Shown here: piece by piece, positions 11,739-23,164 of the stretch | How the letters are laid out: every line of letters starts with the position of its first letter | How positions within the stretch are numbered: the first letter of the stretch is position 1 | Assembly: GCF_049243985.1 (NCBI RefSeq) | Contig: NC_135384.1 | Location: 13,760,501-13,824,500, forward strand | DNA: 64,000 bases | Reading direction: 5' to 3' | Origin: Paroedura picta | Taxonomy: Eukaryota; Chordata; Lepidosauria; Squamata; Gekkonidae | Made by a program: the position numbers and the translations under genes | The notes under the pieces: model-generated | Seen by the model: only the letters and a program-made list of their open reading frames with translations | The model's database searches: none | What the model was told of the DNA's origin: nothing

Positions 11739-12695
11739 ATGCCTCTCCAAAACACCTCAGATACAAAAAAGCAAACAAATATTACAGAGTTCATCCTCAT
11801 AGGATTCAGGAATCTCCCAGAACTTCAAGCTCTTATCTTCCTATGCTTCCTCTTTATCTACATTGTGACCTTGGCTGGGAACATCCTCATGGTTGTACTT
11901 GTTGTAGTTGATAAGCATCTCCATATTCCAATGTACTTCTTCCTTGGGAATTTTTCCTGCCTGGAAACCTTCTACAGTTCAACCATCATGCCAAAGACTC
12001 TGGTCAGCCTTCTGACTGGAGACAAAACCATTTCTTTCAACCTCTGTTTTGTGCAGCATTACTTTTTTGCATCTCTAGGGGCAGCTGAGTGTTACCTTTT
12101 ATCTGTGATGTCCTACGACCGGTACTTAGCAATATGCTGGCCCTTGCATTACACAAACCGCATGAATGGGAAATTCTGTGTGCAGTTAGTTGGCAGCTCT
12201 TTCCTCAGTGGGTTTATGGGGATTTCAATAACGATAATATTAGTGTCCAGGTTATCTTATTGCGGCCCCAATGAAATCAATCATTTCTTCTGTGATGTTT
12301 TTCCTCTCTTGGATTTGTCCTGCAGCGATACCCATCTGTTGAGAATCCTTATTTACTTTGTTGCCTCTCTTTTTACCCTTCCTCCATTTTTGTTGACCTT
12401 AACCTCCTATATTTGTATCATAACCACCATCATGAGAATCCCATCCACCTGTGGAAGGCAAAAGGCCTTTTCAACCTGCTCCTCTCACCTCATTGTGGTT
12501 ACCATTTTTTATGGTACAATAACAGTAGTCTACATCTTGCCCAATACTGACACATTGAGAGACTTCAATAAATTCTTATCAGTTTTTTATGCGGTCTTAA
12601 CTCCAATGATAAATCCTCTTGTCTACAGCCTGAGAAACAAAGAAGTCAAGAAGGCACTGAGGAGACAGATTGATCAGATGATTGCAAAAATATAG
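11739..12695 (+). CDS. Class II olfactory receptor (OR-B)
   Basis: An intact 318-residue odorant receptor, close in type to OR-A and to the tandem trio further on. Motifs: NTS at 5-7 and NIT at 14-16 (glycosylation), GN at 47-48, LHIPMYFFL from 61 (the usual T is I), MSYDRYLAIC at 124-133, a KAFSTCSSHL block and NPLVYSLRNKEVK at the end. The open frame extends upstream to 11640 only through a GTG. The ATG at 11739 is preferred because TTGTCTTTACAG, a good splice acceptor, touches it and the N-terminus then has family length. Role as for the other ORs: odorant detection at the ciliary membrane through G-olf. The ligand is unknown. Confidence 0.95.
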   Translation: MPLQNTSDTKKQTNITEFILIGFRNLPELQALIFLCFLFIYIVTLAGNILMVVLVVVDKHLHIPMYFFLGNFSCLETFYSSTIMPKTLVSLLTGDKTISFNLCFVQHYFFASLGAAECYLLSVMSYDRYLAICWPLHYTNRMNGKFCVQLVGSSFLSGFMGISITIILVSRLSYCGPNEINHFFCDVFPLLDLSCSDTHLLRILIYFVASLFTLPPFLLTLTSYICIITTIMRIPSTCGRQKAFSTCSSHLIVVTIFYGTITVVYILPNTDTLRDFNKFLSVFYAVLTPMINPLVYSLRNKEVKKALRRQIDQMIAKI

Positions 12696-14200
12696 TCCAC
12701 AAAGTTCCACATGCTCAGTGGCATCATCTTTTTTTGATGGATCACATAATATTTGCAAAAGGCTCTTCTGTTTAAAACAAAATACCAGTTTGCTTTAATG
12801 TTTTGTGATTTTCAGTGTGAGGTCACCAATCCAAATGCCCCTTTAGTGTGCATAATTAAATTTGCAATTCTTCACATCCTAGCTATAGTTCATTTATTTA
12901 TGAAATATTTTTACTCTGCAAAGACTGCTCAAGGTACTGACAAATGAAGATGTATTGCAGGCCATAGCAAGAACATAAGGGATAGACCAAATATCTGTAG
13001 AAAACCTTCTCTTGTGAAAACAATATTACAGTGGATTTCATGGAACAGTTAACAGTACAAACAAAACATTTGTGACTGATCAAATACACACTGAAATGAA
13101 ATTACTAAGGGCAACTAGGTGGACAGTGGAAGAAAAGACAATAAATCTATACATACAAAATGATGGTCTCTTTATTATGTTACAGCTCAGAAAAAGATCA
13201 AGAGGTCACAATGGATAGCTCCATGATTTTGGAAAAATAAACAATGAATGAAGTAATGTAATACGATAGACGTTTGTACATTTTTAAAAGTTTAAAAAAT
13301 AGTATGGAGTAGCAGGTTGGATCATAATAGCTTTTTTACACAGAGGTATGGAGGATCCCCTTTTGATGATGTTCACAGAACTTGTGAAGAAAAAAGCTAC
13401 ATGGGACAGCTGTAGTAGTGAGGACAGAAATCTGGTAAAATTGAATGGGAAAACTGGTAGCCAAATGAATATAGAGGTCTCTAATACTTTCATAGTATTA
13501 GATTGAAGTGTAAACTGGCCACAAGTAAATTCCATATGGACTAAGGGAGATCTTTTTCTTATACAGAAAATTGCAGAATTGATTCCAATGTATATTGTAA
13601 TAGGCTACCTGATTAGATGTGTTTAAAATCATGTTTGGAAGACAAAGCATGCCGTACAGGCCTATCAAAAGCTATTAATAAATGAGTATAGTCATAAGCA
13701 GAACTGAACATATCTAAAAGGCACCACAACACTTGAAATGTAGAAATGGTGTGATATTGAATATGTAGTAATGATGAAATAATCATGTAGTTGCAAAATA
13801 GATCAATTATGAAAAATTGAAATTTGAAATTTAAAATGTTTCCTATAGAAGTACCCAGGCAGAAGTAAGGATTGCTGAATTTTATAGATAATGTCTTTAA
13901 AATTATAATGAAGTTGGGTGAAAATATTTTCTGTTTTATGTACTCTGTAATATATCATTATCCTAATATAACATTGTTTTATCTTCTTTTTGTATCCTCT
14001 ATATACTATTACGGTACTTTGTTTTCTAAAATAAAAATATATTTTTTAAAAGACAGAAATTACATTATGTAATGTTTCCCATAGTTTTGGGACAGATTTC
14101 TGTATCAGAAGATCTATGAACATGTGAATCTGTCTTATATCAAATCCTGTATTTGGTTCACCACTGTATGAGACAGAGAATATCCTTTCCCCAGTCAAAA
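12696..14200. other. Intergenic AT-rich DNA
   Basis: No gene is seen. The last 210 bases (about 13990-14208) are homologous to 15560-15620 joined to 16815-16975, so a local duplication exists whose two copies were later interrupted by different transposons. Confidence 0.45.
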
Positions 14201-14208
14201 CCTTCTGC

Positions 14209-15195
14209 TAGGCATGGGCACCCCCCAAAAAAAATCCAGACCATTTTGGGTTTGGAAGGACCTAATTTAGACCATTTAAAGCCCATCTGAAATAGCTGTT
14301 TTAGATTCGGGGACAACCGAAACATTTCAGAACTCTCCGAAATATTTCAACCATTGAAATCAATGGGTGCCATTAAAGTCACTGGCAATTTTTAAATTTC
14401 CAATTTCCCTGTGGCCTGGGGAATGGGGGTTTGAATTAGAGACTCCAATCTTTCAGGAGAGCTCAAGGACCCTCTTCTTTAAAGATCCCACAAGATTCAA
14501 GATGATTGGACTAGGGACTCCAATTCTAGGAAAACCCAAAAGTGGGTGTCCTCATCCAGCCCCATTTTATCCAATTATGGGGAAATAGATCCTCTGCTCT
14601 GTTCTTAAATTCTCAGCATAGGACAATGCAGCCAGCCAGCCAGCCAGCACACGCTCTGAGACTCATTGCAGCAATGTTTATACCTCTCTGGGCCATACAC
14701 AGAATATTTTCAAAAAGTAAAAAACTTCTTTGATTGGTCAAGAGCTGTTTTTGCCCCCAAACCTACAAACCTATAGTCTAAAACATCCCACCCGCTTACT
14801 TTGCCTTGTATTGCATCAAACTTAGCATGATGCAAGTCCTCATTGCAATGCATCTACAAAATGCATCTACAAAATGCATTGCAATGCATGTACAAAATGC
14901 ATTGCAATGATTCGCTAGGCTCCTCTAGGGAGCCTAGCAATTGGTCTGCCTACCTCCCCCCTACCCTTTGCCCAGGCAAAGGTGGGAAACAGGGAGCAGG
15001 AAAGCTACAGGCAGTTTCTGGCTCTCTGTTGGTCCTTAAATTTTCAATGGCTGCCCACCCAAAACAGCCAGAATGCTCCAAAATAAATTTTGGGCATTTG
15101 GGGGGGCTGTCTTTGGGCCATTTAAAATACTGGTAAGTGTTTCAGATGGTTGTGTGCCCATTTTCAGCCAAAACGGTCCAAAATGCACATACTTA
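14209..15195. mobile_element. hAT-like non-autonomous transposon, about 1 kb
   Basis: Ends are related inverted repeats: TAGGCATGGGCA on the left and, read from the right, TAAGTATGTGCA. The flanks repeat CTTCTGC (left CCTTCTGC 14201-14208, right ACTTCTGC 15195-15202), a 7-8 base target duplication as expected for hAT. The duplicated sequence near 16955 runs CCTTCTGCATAG without the element, a paralogous empty site. Inside there is a small palindromic array of TGCATTGCAATG-type units (14840-14910). No transposase is visible. Confidence 0.75.
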
Positions 15196-15636
15196 CTTCT
15201 GCATAGAAGGTGCGGAGATATGGCCTCTTTCCACCACCTAATAATAAGCAAGCAGACAGATGTGATTAAATTCATGCTGCTATCTGGAACTGAAATGATC
15301 CTGAAGCAAATATGGGAGCAGCAGAAGGGGGATGTGCAGGTAGAAAGTACTACTTTTTTTCTTCTTGTCTGAAGAAGCAGCATACACCAGTAGGAAAGGG
15401 ACATATACTGTCTAAACAGCCTAAAGTTGAAGACAAAACTTCATGCATCAGATAATCCAACATTCATCAACATTTATTCCTGTCAAAGGCCAGCTAAGAC
15501 ATTAGATAATCTAGCTTCAGCAGTCACTGAAGGTACTTGGGATACAAAGTAGCCATTTTTTGTATTCTCTCTATGCTATTATTTTAAAAAATATATTTCT
15601 TCTAAAGAAATTACAGTGTGTAATGATGCTAAGAAA

Positions 15637-15918
15637 AGAGCCTCTTGTGGCGCAGTGGTAAGGCAGCCGTCTGAAAGCTTTGCCCATAAGGCTGGGAGTT
15701 CAATCCCAGCAGCCGGCTCAAGGTTGACTCAGCCTTCCATCCTTCCGAGGTCGGTAAAATGAGTACCCAGCTTGCTGGGGGGTAAATGGTCATGACTGGG
15801 GAAGGCACTGGCAAACCACCCCGTATTGAGTCTGCCATGAAAACGCTAGAGGGCGTCACCCCAAGGGTCAGACATGACTCGGTGCTTGCACAGGGGATAC
15901 CTTTACCTTTACCTTTTT
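15637..15918 (+). mobile_element. Sauria-type SINE (youngest of a nest)
   Basis: Complete SINE with a tRNA-like head and a CCTTTACCTTTACC tail. It is flanked by AATGATGCTAAGA at about 15622-15634 and 15920-15932. The right-hand copy of that target is also the left target duplication of the next SINE, so this one landed at the edge of an older insertion. Confidence 0.88.
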
Positions 15919-15930
15919 TAATGATGCTAA

Positions 15931-16812
15931 GAGCCTCTTTAGTGACAGATTTTATTTTCCTCGGCTCCAAGATCACTGCAGATGGGGACTGCAGCAAAGA
16001 AATTAAAAGACGCTTGCTCCTAGGGAGGAAAGCTATGGCAAATCTAGACAGCATCCTAAAAAGCAGAGACATCACCCTACCAACAAAAGTGCGTTTAGTC
16101 AAGGCTATGGTATTCCCAGTTGCAATGTATGGCTGCGAAAGTTGGACCATAAGGAAGGCCGAGCGTCAAAGAATTGAGGCTTTTGAACTCTGGTGCTGGA
16201 GAAGACTCTTGCGAGTCCCTTGGACTGCAAGGCGAACAAACCGGTCAGTCCTAGAGGAGATCAGCCCTGACTGCTCTTTAGAAGGACAGATCCTGAAGAT
16301 GAAACTCAAATACTTTGGCCACCTCATGAGAAGGAAGGACTCCCTGGAGAAGAGCCTAATGCTGGGAGTGATCGAGGGCAAAAGAAGAAGGGGACGACAG
16401 AGAATGAGGTGGATGGATGGAGTCACTGAAGCAGCAGGGAATGGTAGAGGACAGGAAGGCCTGGAGGATCATTGTCCATGGGGTCGCGATGGGTCGGACA
16501 CGACTTCGCACATAACAACAACAAAGAGCCTCTTGTGGCGCAGAGTGGTAAGGCAGCAGAAATGCTGTCTGAAGCTGTCTGCCCATGAGGCTGGGAGTTC
16601 GATCCCAGCAGCCGGCTCAAGGTTGACTCAGCCTTCCATCCTTCCAAGGTCGGTCAAATGAGTACCCAACTTGCTGCTGGGGGGTAAACGGTAATGACTG
16701 GGGAAGGCACTGGCAAACCACCCCATATTGAGTCTGCCATGAAAACGCTAGAGGGCGTCACCCCAAGGGTCAGACATGACTCGGTGCTTGCACAGGGGAT
16801 ACCTTTACCTTT
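15931..16812 (+). mobile_element. Sauria-type SINE split by a BovB insertion
   Basis: The first nine bases of the SINE (GAGCCTCTT) lie at 15931-15939; the full body resumes at 16526-16812. Between them sits a BovB LINE end. Its outer target duplication is AATGATGCTAA (15920-15930 and 16814-16824). The SINE head has a tRNA-like A-box/B-box arrangement. Confidence 0.85.
15940..16523 (+). mobile_element. RTE/BovB LINE 3' end
   Basis: A 5'-truncated BovB copy keeping about 190 codons of the C-terminal part of the reverse-transcriptase protein. Recognisable parts are FLGSKITADGDCSKEIKRR, MYGCESWTIRKAE, LWCWRRLLRVPWTARRTNRS, LKMKLKYFGHLMRRKDSLEK and GRQRMRWMDGVTEA. The final segment (MVEDRKAWRIIVHGVAMGRT) lies in a different frame. 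The tail CGACTTCGCACATAACAACA is the usual BovB end. It is flanked by AAGAGCCTCTT on both sides, a target duplication copied from the host SINE. The good state of the frame suggests a fairly recent insertion. Confidence 0.9.
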
Positions 16813-16814
16813 AA

Positions 16815-17240
16815 ATGATGCTAAATATCCCATTTTTTGAGATAGATTTTTCTCTATCAGAAGACCTGTGAACATTTGACATAACAAGCTAGAAAATGCA
16901 GCTATGTACTTGGTTCTTCCCTATATTATAGAAAGAATATCCTTTCTCCAATCAAGACCTTCTGCATAGAAATTGCTGAGTCATGGCCCCTCTCTTATCA
17001 AGTTAGTCACTCTGGTACAAAAAGGTACAAATAGCATTTATGGTAGATAGCCAAAGGCCTATCTACAATCAAATGCAAAGAGCATAAAGCATAAATCATA
17101 AATAATGATACTTGGGTACATCTTCCACAGTTACCTGAAGATTTTAGGACTTAATATCATGAACACACAATTTTAAAAGATAAGACAAGTCAAGTGCCAT
17201 AAATGAAACTCTCCAAACATGAGAGGACATCACAACAGAG
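16815..17240. other. Intergenic DNA, right half of a local duplication
   Basis: The first 160 bases match 14065-14208. No gene is seen. Confidence 0.4.
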
Positions 17241-17244
17241 TTAT

Positions 17245-17365
17245 CAACTCAAGCATGGGAAATTCCTGGAGATTTAGGGGAGATGTCCAATGAAGGCAGA
17301 GTTTGGGGAGTGGAGGAAGCTCAGTGATGATGTGCTGATATACAGTCTGCCCTACAAAGCTGCCT
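17245..17365 (-). repeat. Interspersed repeat of the TTGCCAACCTCCAGG family
   Basis: Read on the minus strand it carries AAAGGCAGCTTTG, then an interval, then ATCTCCAGGAATTTCC, as in a repeat also seen at 36836-37190 and 52945-53110. I do not know its class; a MITE is likely from its palindromic layout. Confidence 0.45.
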
Positions 17366-17370
17366 TTAAG

Positions 17371-17400
17371 AATCATAGAATCATAGAATCATAGAATCCA
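17371..17400 (-). mobile_element. CR1 LINE terminal repeat remnant
   Basis: Three tandem AATCATAG units, the reverse complement of the ATTCTATG repeat that ends CR1 LINEs. Only this tail is clear. Confidence 0.5.
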
Positions 17401-17917
17401 TGGGAATTAATAGTCTGGAGCAATCATTCCCAACTGCGGGTCCTTAGACATCCAGAGGTCCATGAAAGTTCTATTGCCATCAGGAGGTCATCAGGAAGCC
17501 CACCAACATGGCGAGAGCTCCAGAAGCCTTTTCGTATTTATTGGTTTCTAGCACAGGGGCTCTGGGGAATTGTAGTGGACACACCCTTCCTTGTGTAATG
17601 CAAGGGCCCTTGGTCTTTGGCCACTGTATGACACAGAGTGGTAGACACAATGGGCTACTAGCCTGATTCAGCATGGCATCTTTTATGTTCTAATGACTGG
17701 GGTGGTGATGCTATTATACTGTTAATATGATGGCAACATAGGGAGGGCTTCTGAGGTTCTCGCCTTCCTAGTAGACCTCTTGATGAATCCTGGGATTCTG
17801 TGACCATGTGACTCAGAGAGCTGAACAATTTTGAGTTCCTGTGGTTAGCTGGCAACCCATGTGGTGAATATTCCCAGGAAGGATCAGGGCTGGCTTCAGC
17901 AAGGCCACAGTGTAGGG

Positions 17918-18024
17918 CAGGGGTAGTCAAACCGCGGCTCTCCAGATGTCCATGGACTACAATTCCCATGAGCCCCTGCCAGCATTCCATGGACATCTGG
18001 AGGGCCGCAGTTTGACTACCCCTG
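17918..18024. mobile_element. Palindromic hAT-type MITE
   Basis: A 107-base near-palindrome starting CAGGGGTAGTCAAAC and ending GTTTGACTACCCCTG, flanked by the perfect 8-base duplication GTGTAGGG (17910-17917 and 18025-18032). Units B, C and D have a single CTGTAGGG at the same spot and no insert, so the element landed in unit A after the units had multiplied. Confidence 0.93.
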
Positions 18025-18834
18025 GTGTAGGGAGACAAATAAGAAGAAACTGCGTCTGGACTTGAGGTTTCCAGCGGAGGGAGACGGAGGCACCGGTGAA
18101 GCTCCTTTGCTCAGGCTACAGCCACAGCTTCTCAGACCCACCTTAGGAACATTTAATCTGAAGAAGAACAATCAGCCAGCCAGCCCAGAGTGCAGATATT
18201 GTTTTGCTCATGAAGCAAAGAAGATCAGTTTGAATTTCATTGAGATCTCCAGCTTCCCCCTACCCCTGGAAATTGACATATCTAGCAATTTATAAAAGTC
18301 AAATGTAGGGGAGGGGTGGATCTAATAGATATATGAATTCTTTTGACACAGGAAGAGAGGGAGAGGAATGGCAACACAACTTCCTGTGATATGGGAATGG
18401 TCTGGTCACATCTGGTGGGATTGTCTAGGTTGTGTCACTTCTAGTGACATATGACTTCTATGGGTGTGGCCAGCTGACATCACTTTCAGGGGTCCTCAAA
18501 GCCTGAAGAATATTTCACAATCAAAAGTTTCAATAAACTGGTGTGGAGACTGGGTTCAATTATGGGAGAATTCCATTCTCCACTTGCATATTGTTAACCA
18601 CACACAACAATATTCTCAGTGAAGACAACTGACGCCTTCAGTATTCTTCTGAGTTAGGGAGGTGAATGGACTTCATGGTTCCATTCATGGTCAAAAGTTT
18701 TAATAAATTGGTCTGGAGACTGGGTGCAATTATGGTTCTCCACCATTCACTGCTCATTTTAGGACTTAAAGTTGTACTTTCCTTACTGATTTCCCTTAAG
18801 GGTTGTTCTTCCTCACATAGTCTCCCCAGTTTAA

Positions 18835-18848
18835 ATTCCCAAGGAGAC
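18835..18848 (+). promoter_or_regulatory. Candidate EBF (Olf-1) site, unit A
   Basis: ATTCCCAAGGAGAC resembles the EBF consensus ATTCCCNNGGGAAT in its left half. The match is kept at the same place in units B, C and D, about 2.2 kb before the OR start. OR promoters commonly carry EBF sites, but unit-wide similarity alone also explains conservation, so this is tentative. Confidence 0.25.
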
Positions 18849-20736
18849 AGAGATACAGGCAAATACTGTCTTCAGATAGTCATTTGTGTTGTGAGTAAAT
18901 ATAAAAACTAATTTCCATCTTAGTCAAAATTTCAAGTCTTATGTTTTGAGCAAGTGTCCAGTGAAGAAATTAGGTAGGGCAGTCTTGTGCAGTACAATGG
19001 TGTTGGATTGATGAATACATTAAGAAGCAACGGGTTGTTGATGCTCTCCATTTAGAAGAAAGACATGCACAGTAAGTAAATGCAATATTTTCTTTCTAAC
19101 ATCTGGTGAAAGTGTGTTGACGTTTTTAACAACCATGCAGGAGAGGACTACTTAGGGTCCTGCAAAGATTTTCTGTAAGCTTTGTGGATTAAAAAAAATA
19201 TTTCTGTTTCACCATTTGACTTCTCCATATCCAAACTTCTCCATATCCATGTTGATTTTAGAACTCCATCAATCTGTGAAAAAGTTTATCATATGGTTTA
19301 GACAACCCCTAAATTAATCTTGCAGCTAACTAGACCCTGGTCAAAGGAATGTAAATTAAACACATGGCTAATAATTCCACCTTACCCACAGTATTTGTAC
19401 AGTGGACCCCCCCCCCCAGTTTGTTCATCCATGGGAAGATTTGTTTTTCCATAGGAAAATTCAGTCTGTTAGATGAATTCTTAGCACAGAATGAGCAGGC
19501 CTGTGAGTTCAGTGTTCCTACAGGTTTTCAAGTAAATTTATTGAAAGGGTTTGATTTATAATATCATACTATAGTGTTAAACAAAATAAAACTCAGTTTA
19601 GCTATTTGTAGCATCCTCTGATGGAAGATTCTGGTTCTTACATATTGTCCAAATACGGCTGGAGTATTCCTCTGTTCCAATGAGTCTTCTACTGGAACAC
19701 ACCCTTCTTCCTATCAACGATTCACTCCCCACAGAATAAGTCTGCTTTCTTTGGAAGAATGCTCCATGGTTTTTTGGGGGCAGGGAGGGTGGACTAGAAG
19801 AATTCCCAGAGAGTTTTTATACCCCCAATTTCCACTGTCCAAAGGAGACTCGAATAGCTTCACTTCCTTTCCCCACAATGGACCTCCTTTAGTAGCTGAG
19901 ATTGAGACTGTTTCCATATGAGTTTTGGCTTGGATTTGCTTTTGTATAGGGTTGAGATTTTTGTCCATTGCCACACTGAAATTCACCTTCTTTCGGGTGC
20001 AGATCCAAATTCTCCCCACCCTTGCTCCACAACAGGGGTATCCTCTGAAATCTGGTTTTCACTTTTTGACATGGGGGGTGACAGAGACTAAATTTGGGCT
20101 GGCCAGGCTGGAAATGTAGAGGTTCAGGCTTTTACATTATTTGTCCAGCATTGTTCCCAACCACCTTTTAGCATCACATTTCCATCGTGAATTCCCCCAA
20201 CCTCCCATGCCCTAAAAAAAAAAAAGCTGTGTTACCACACTATTCCAATCTAACAAAACAGTTTTCTCCCATCTGCTTCCATCTTTAGTCAGCACATCCC
20301 CTCTCTTGTTTCCTTAAATTTCAACTTTATCCTTGGTAGTGAGATGTGTGACAATCTGTGTGCTTCATCAACCGCTCCTTTCAGAAATACAGTGTTGATT
20401 AATCATACTTTATGCCTTTTAAAAAGTTTCCATCTACAGGTTCAGGAACATTGGGGGGTTCATGTGTGGATGCTCTCAATAGTGGAGTTTCCCAGGACGA
20501 ACACCCCTGCATTCATGTTGGAGCAGGTTACAGTTCCTGAAAATGTAGGCATTGTTCCGTCTCCTACTCTACCACTTCCCTGCATCAGTGAATTGGCCAG
20601 TGAGATCAACCACAGAGCAGAAAGATTTGCCATACCTGGTCCTTCCATGAGAATTTGTTTGCCAATTGGAGAACCGATTTGAACATAACTATGAAGGTAC
20701 TGTTGACGTGAGAAGTCAATCATGTGCATAATTTTC

Positions 20737-20741
<5 letters not shown>

Positions 20742-20801
<60 letters not shown>

Positions 20802-20824
20802 GTGTGTGTGTGTGTGTGTGTGTG
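20742..20824. repeat. (CT)n(GT)n microsatellite
   Basis: A CT run followed by a GT run, about 80 bases, in unit A. The same position in unit C (about 28495-28520) has only TTTTTTGTGCTTTGTGTG, so the array grew after the units separated. Confidence 0.9.
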
Positions 20825-21074
20825 AAATGGCATAAAACAACAACTCACCTTTTTGTATCTATCTTATAATTAATAATAGAACCTCCCGAGCAGTCAAAAA
20901 GTAGCATCCTTAGTCCCTAGTTCGGCACAAGTACCATCTGTTGTCCGGTTCACTAATTAGGGTCCTTGACTTTATATTAAATATTAAGCTATTATTTTAA
21001 AGGCTTTCAGATCCTACACCTATGGCTGAATTATTGACAGTAACTAAAATATTCCATAATGCTGCTTTCCACAG

Positions 21075-22103
21075 ATGCAGAGTGTCGAAAACCTGGAATT
21101 TAAAAATCAAACAGTCATCAAAGAATTCATCCTTTTGGGGTTTAGAAATGTCCAGGACATAAGGATCTTTCTACTAGTGGTCTTCTTGGTGGTTTACCTA
21201 ATGACCATGGTTGCAAATCTCCTGCTTCTTATTCTTGTGTTGACTGACCAGCGTCTCCATACTCCCATGTATTTCTTTCTTGGAAATCTATCCTGTCTGG
21301 AGACGATTTATAGTTCCGCAATTTCACCCAGAATGCTGACTAGTTTGCTAACTGGAGACAGAACTATTTCAGTCGGACAATGCTTTGTGCAACATTATTT
21401 CTTTGAGACTTTAGCTGCTGCTGAATGCTACCTGCTTTTTGCAATGTCCTATGATCGCTATTTGGCTATATGTAAGCCTCTTCATTACGTGACCTTAATG
21501 AATGGTAAAGTATGTCTCCAGTTGGCAGCTGGAGCTTGGATGGTTGGTTTATTCGCTAGTACTTCAACAATTATATTGATGTCAAGGCTCATTTTCTGCG
21601 GTCCTAATACGATCAATCATTTTTTTTGTGACACTTTTCCAATTATCCATTTGTCTTGTAGCAACACCATTGTTTTAAGTACACTGATTTTATTATTGGT
21701 CTCTGTGTGCACCTTTCCACCATTCACGCTAACCGTAATGTCATATGTATTCATCATTATTGCCATCCTCAGAATCCCATCCACCACTGGAAGGCGAAAA
21801 GCTTTTTCTACCTGCTCTTCCCACCTCATTGTGGTAACCATTTACTATGGCTCAATAGTAGCTGTGTACGTTTTACCAGAATCCACGTCTCTCAAAGACT
21901 TGAATAAAGCCTTTTCTGTCTTGTACACTATCCTGACACCTCTGATCAACCCTCTCGTATATAGTCTGAGAAACAAAGATGTGAAGGAGTCTCTTCGGAG
22001 GTTTGCAGTCATAGTATTCAACAGAACCCGGGCAATGGACCAGAAAAATAGAACTTTACTGTGCCCACGAAAAAAGCCAAAAAATCATAACATGATAGAA
22101 TAA
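21075..22103 (+). CDS. Class II olfactory receptor (OR-C), tandem unit A
   Basis: An intact 342-residue odorant receptor. Motifs: NQT at 11-13, helix-1 AN at 47-48 (usually GN), [13 protein letters not shown] from 61, C103, MSYDRYLAIC at 124-133, FCGPN...FFCD...LSCS around 174-196, KAFSTCSSHL at 242-251 and NPLVYSLRNKDVK from 292. The start ATG directly follows a CTGCTTTCCACAG splice acceptor. The C-tail is long and basic (about 40 residues after helix 7, with RKKPK). Residues from about 81 to 226 are identical to OR-D while both ends differ, which suggests gene conversion. It acts as an odorant receptor in olfactory cilia; its ligand is unknown. Confidence 0.96.
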   Translation: MQSVENLEFKNQTVIKEFILLGFRNVQDIRIFLLVVFLVVYLMTMVANLLLLILVLTDQRLHTPMYFFLGNLSCLETIYSSAISPRMLTSLLTGDRTISVGQCFVQHYFFETLAAAECYLLFAMSYDRYLAICKPLHYVTLMNGKVCLQLAAGAWMVGLFASTSTIILMSRLIFCGPNTINHFFCDTFPIIHLSCSNTIVLSTLILLLVSVCTFPPFTLTVMSYVFIIIAILRIPSTTGRRKAFSTCSSHLIVVTIYYGSIVAVYVLPESTSLKDLNKAFSVLYTILTPLINPLVYSLRNKDVKESLRRFAVIVFNRTRAMDQKNRTLLCPRKKPKNHNMIE

Positions 22104-23160
22104 CAGGGCTTTGATTCTTTATACATTTTTAAAGGATTAAGTAGCACTGGGTTTTGTGGAACTAAAATTTGAGTAAATTTGCTTAGGAGTGACCTGTACA
22201 TTTTCCGTCTTTTTAATATAAGCTGACCATATTTCCTTGATACAAAAAGGGATCATTCAGAGTGGCAAAAACGGGACAGGTGTTAAATATTCTGTATTCA
22301 TGAAATTCAGATGATTTTTAAAAGATTTATAAGCACACTGAGCATATTATTTTTGGGCCTGAAGATCATTAATTATTATTATTACTACTTCACCTCAAAC
22401 ATTTTTACCTTATTAATTACATTGGAGGGGGTTGCGGTCACAGCCTGCTGCTTCTCAGACTAGCCAGACTGATATTTTTTAATCTATCTGGATTTTTGGC
22501 TGGCTGGTCTTCTCCTCAACTGTCTCTCTGCAGGCCAGAAGAATTGTTTTTATGTGGCCCATTTAGATGAGTTTTCTTGGAGGTGTGGGAAATATGCTAA
22601 ATGGATATTTAGAATATTTCCCCCTCTTTACCATCCCCATGCCATGTGCCTTCTTTCTACACGAGTCCCTTTAACCTTGGCATTACCCTTTTTTGGCATT
22701 GCCCTTGCCTTTCCTTCATTTATCAGCAAAATCTCTGATGAACCCCAATCCAGCATGATTTTTTTTTTTTATTTTCATTTTGGCATTTATATTTCTCCCT
22801 GTCTTCAAAAACTCAGGGCTGATTTCAAAATTGCATAGAACATAGGATTCCTTTATAAAACGTAAGAATAATAATTAAATATCAAGTTTTTGTCTTATAT
22901 TAAAACCTTTAAACATTAAAATATGAAATATTAAATTTGGATCTGATGTGTTATCTCATTGACATGGGAGGGTGGAATCATTCAGCTATACAGTACAGAT
23001 TTTGAGCTTGGTGGGATTGGGCAGAGAGGTCACTGTTCTAGATGTTACTTTTGGCCTACAACACAGCCATGTCTACTGTCCCACAATTTCATTTTCAGTC
23101 CATTGAAGAAAATCATTGATTAGTTCCCTATAATTATTGGTCAATAACAGAGAGCCAGAA
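22104..23160. other. 3' flank of unit A
   Basis: No gene. It matches the 3' flanks of units C and D and the part of unit B that remains after deletion of its OR. It holds LINE-tail-like sequence near 22770-22860. Confidence 0.5.
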
Positions 23161-23164
23161 TGTT

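Larger units (their letters stand above)
17690..23160 (+). repeat. Tandem duplication unit A (with OR-C)
   Basis: First of four related units. Its 5' block (17730-18960) matches 24103-25560 (B), 26260-27290 (C) and 31660-32790 (D). Its middle matches C up to the OR, and its 3' block (22104-23160) matches 30463-31620 in C. The non-coding similarity shows that the genes spread by duplication of whole units with their upstream DNA. Outside the gene I see no other coding sequence in it. Confidence 0.85.

Noticed and set aside
15786-16661. A 291-residue open frame as a host gene
   Set aside because: It starts in one SINE, crosses a BovB LINE end and finishes in another SINE.
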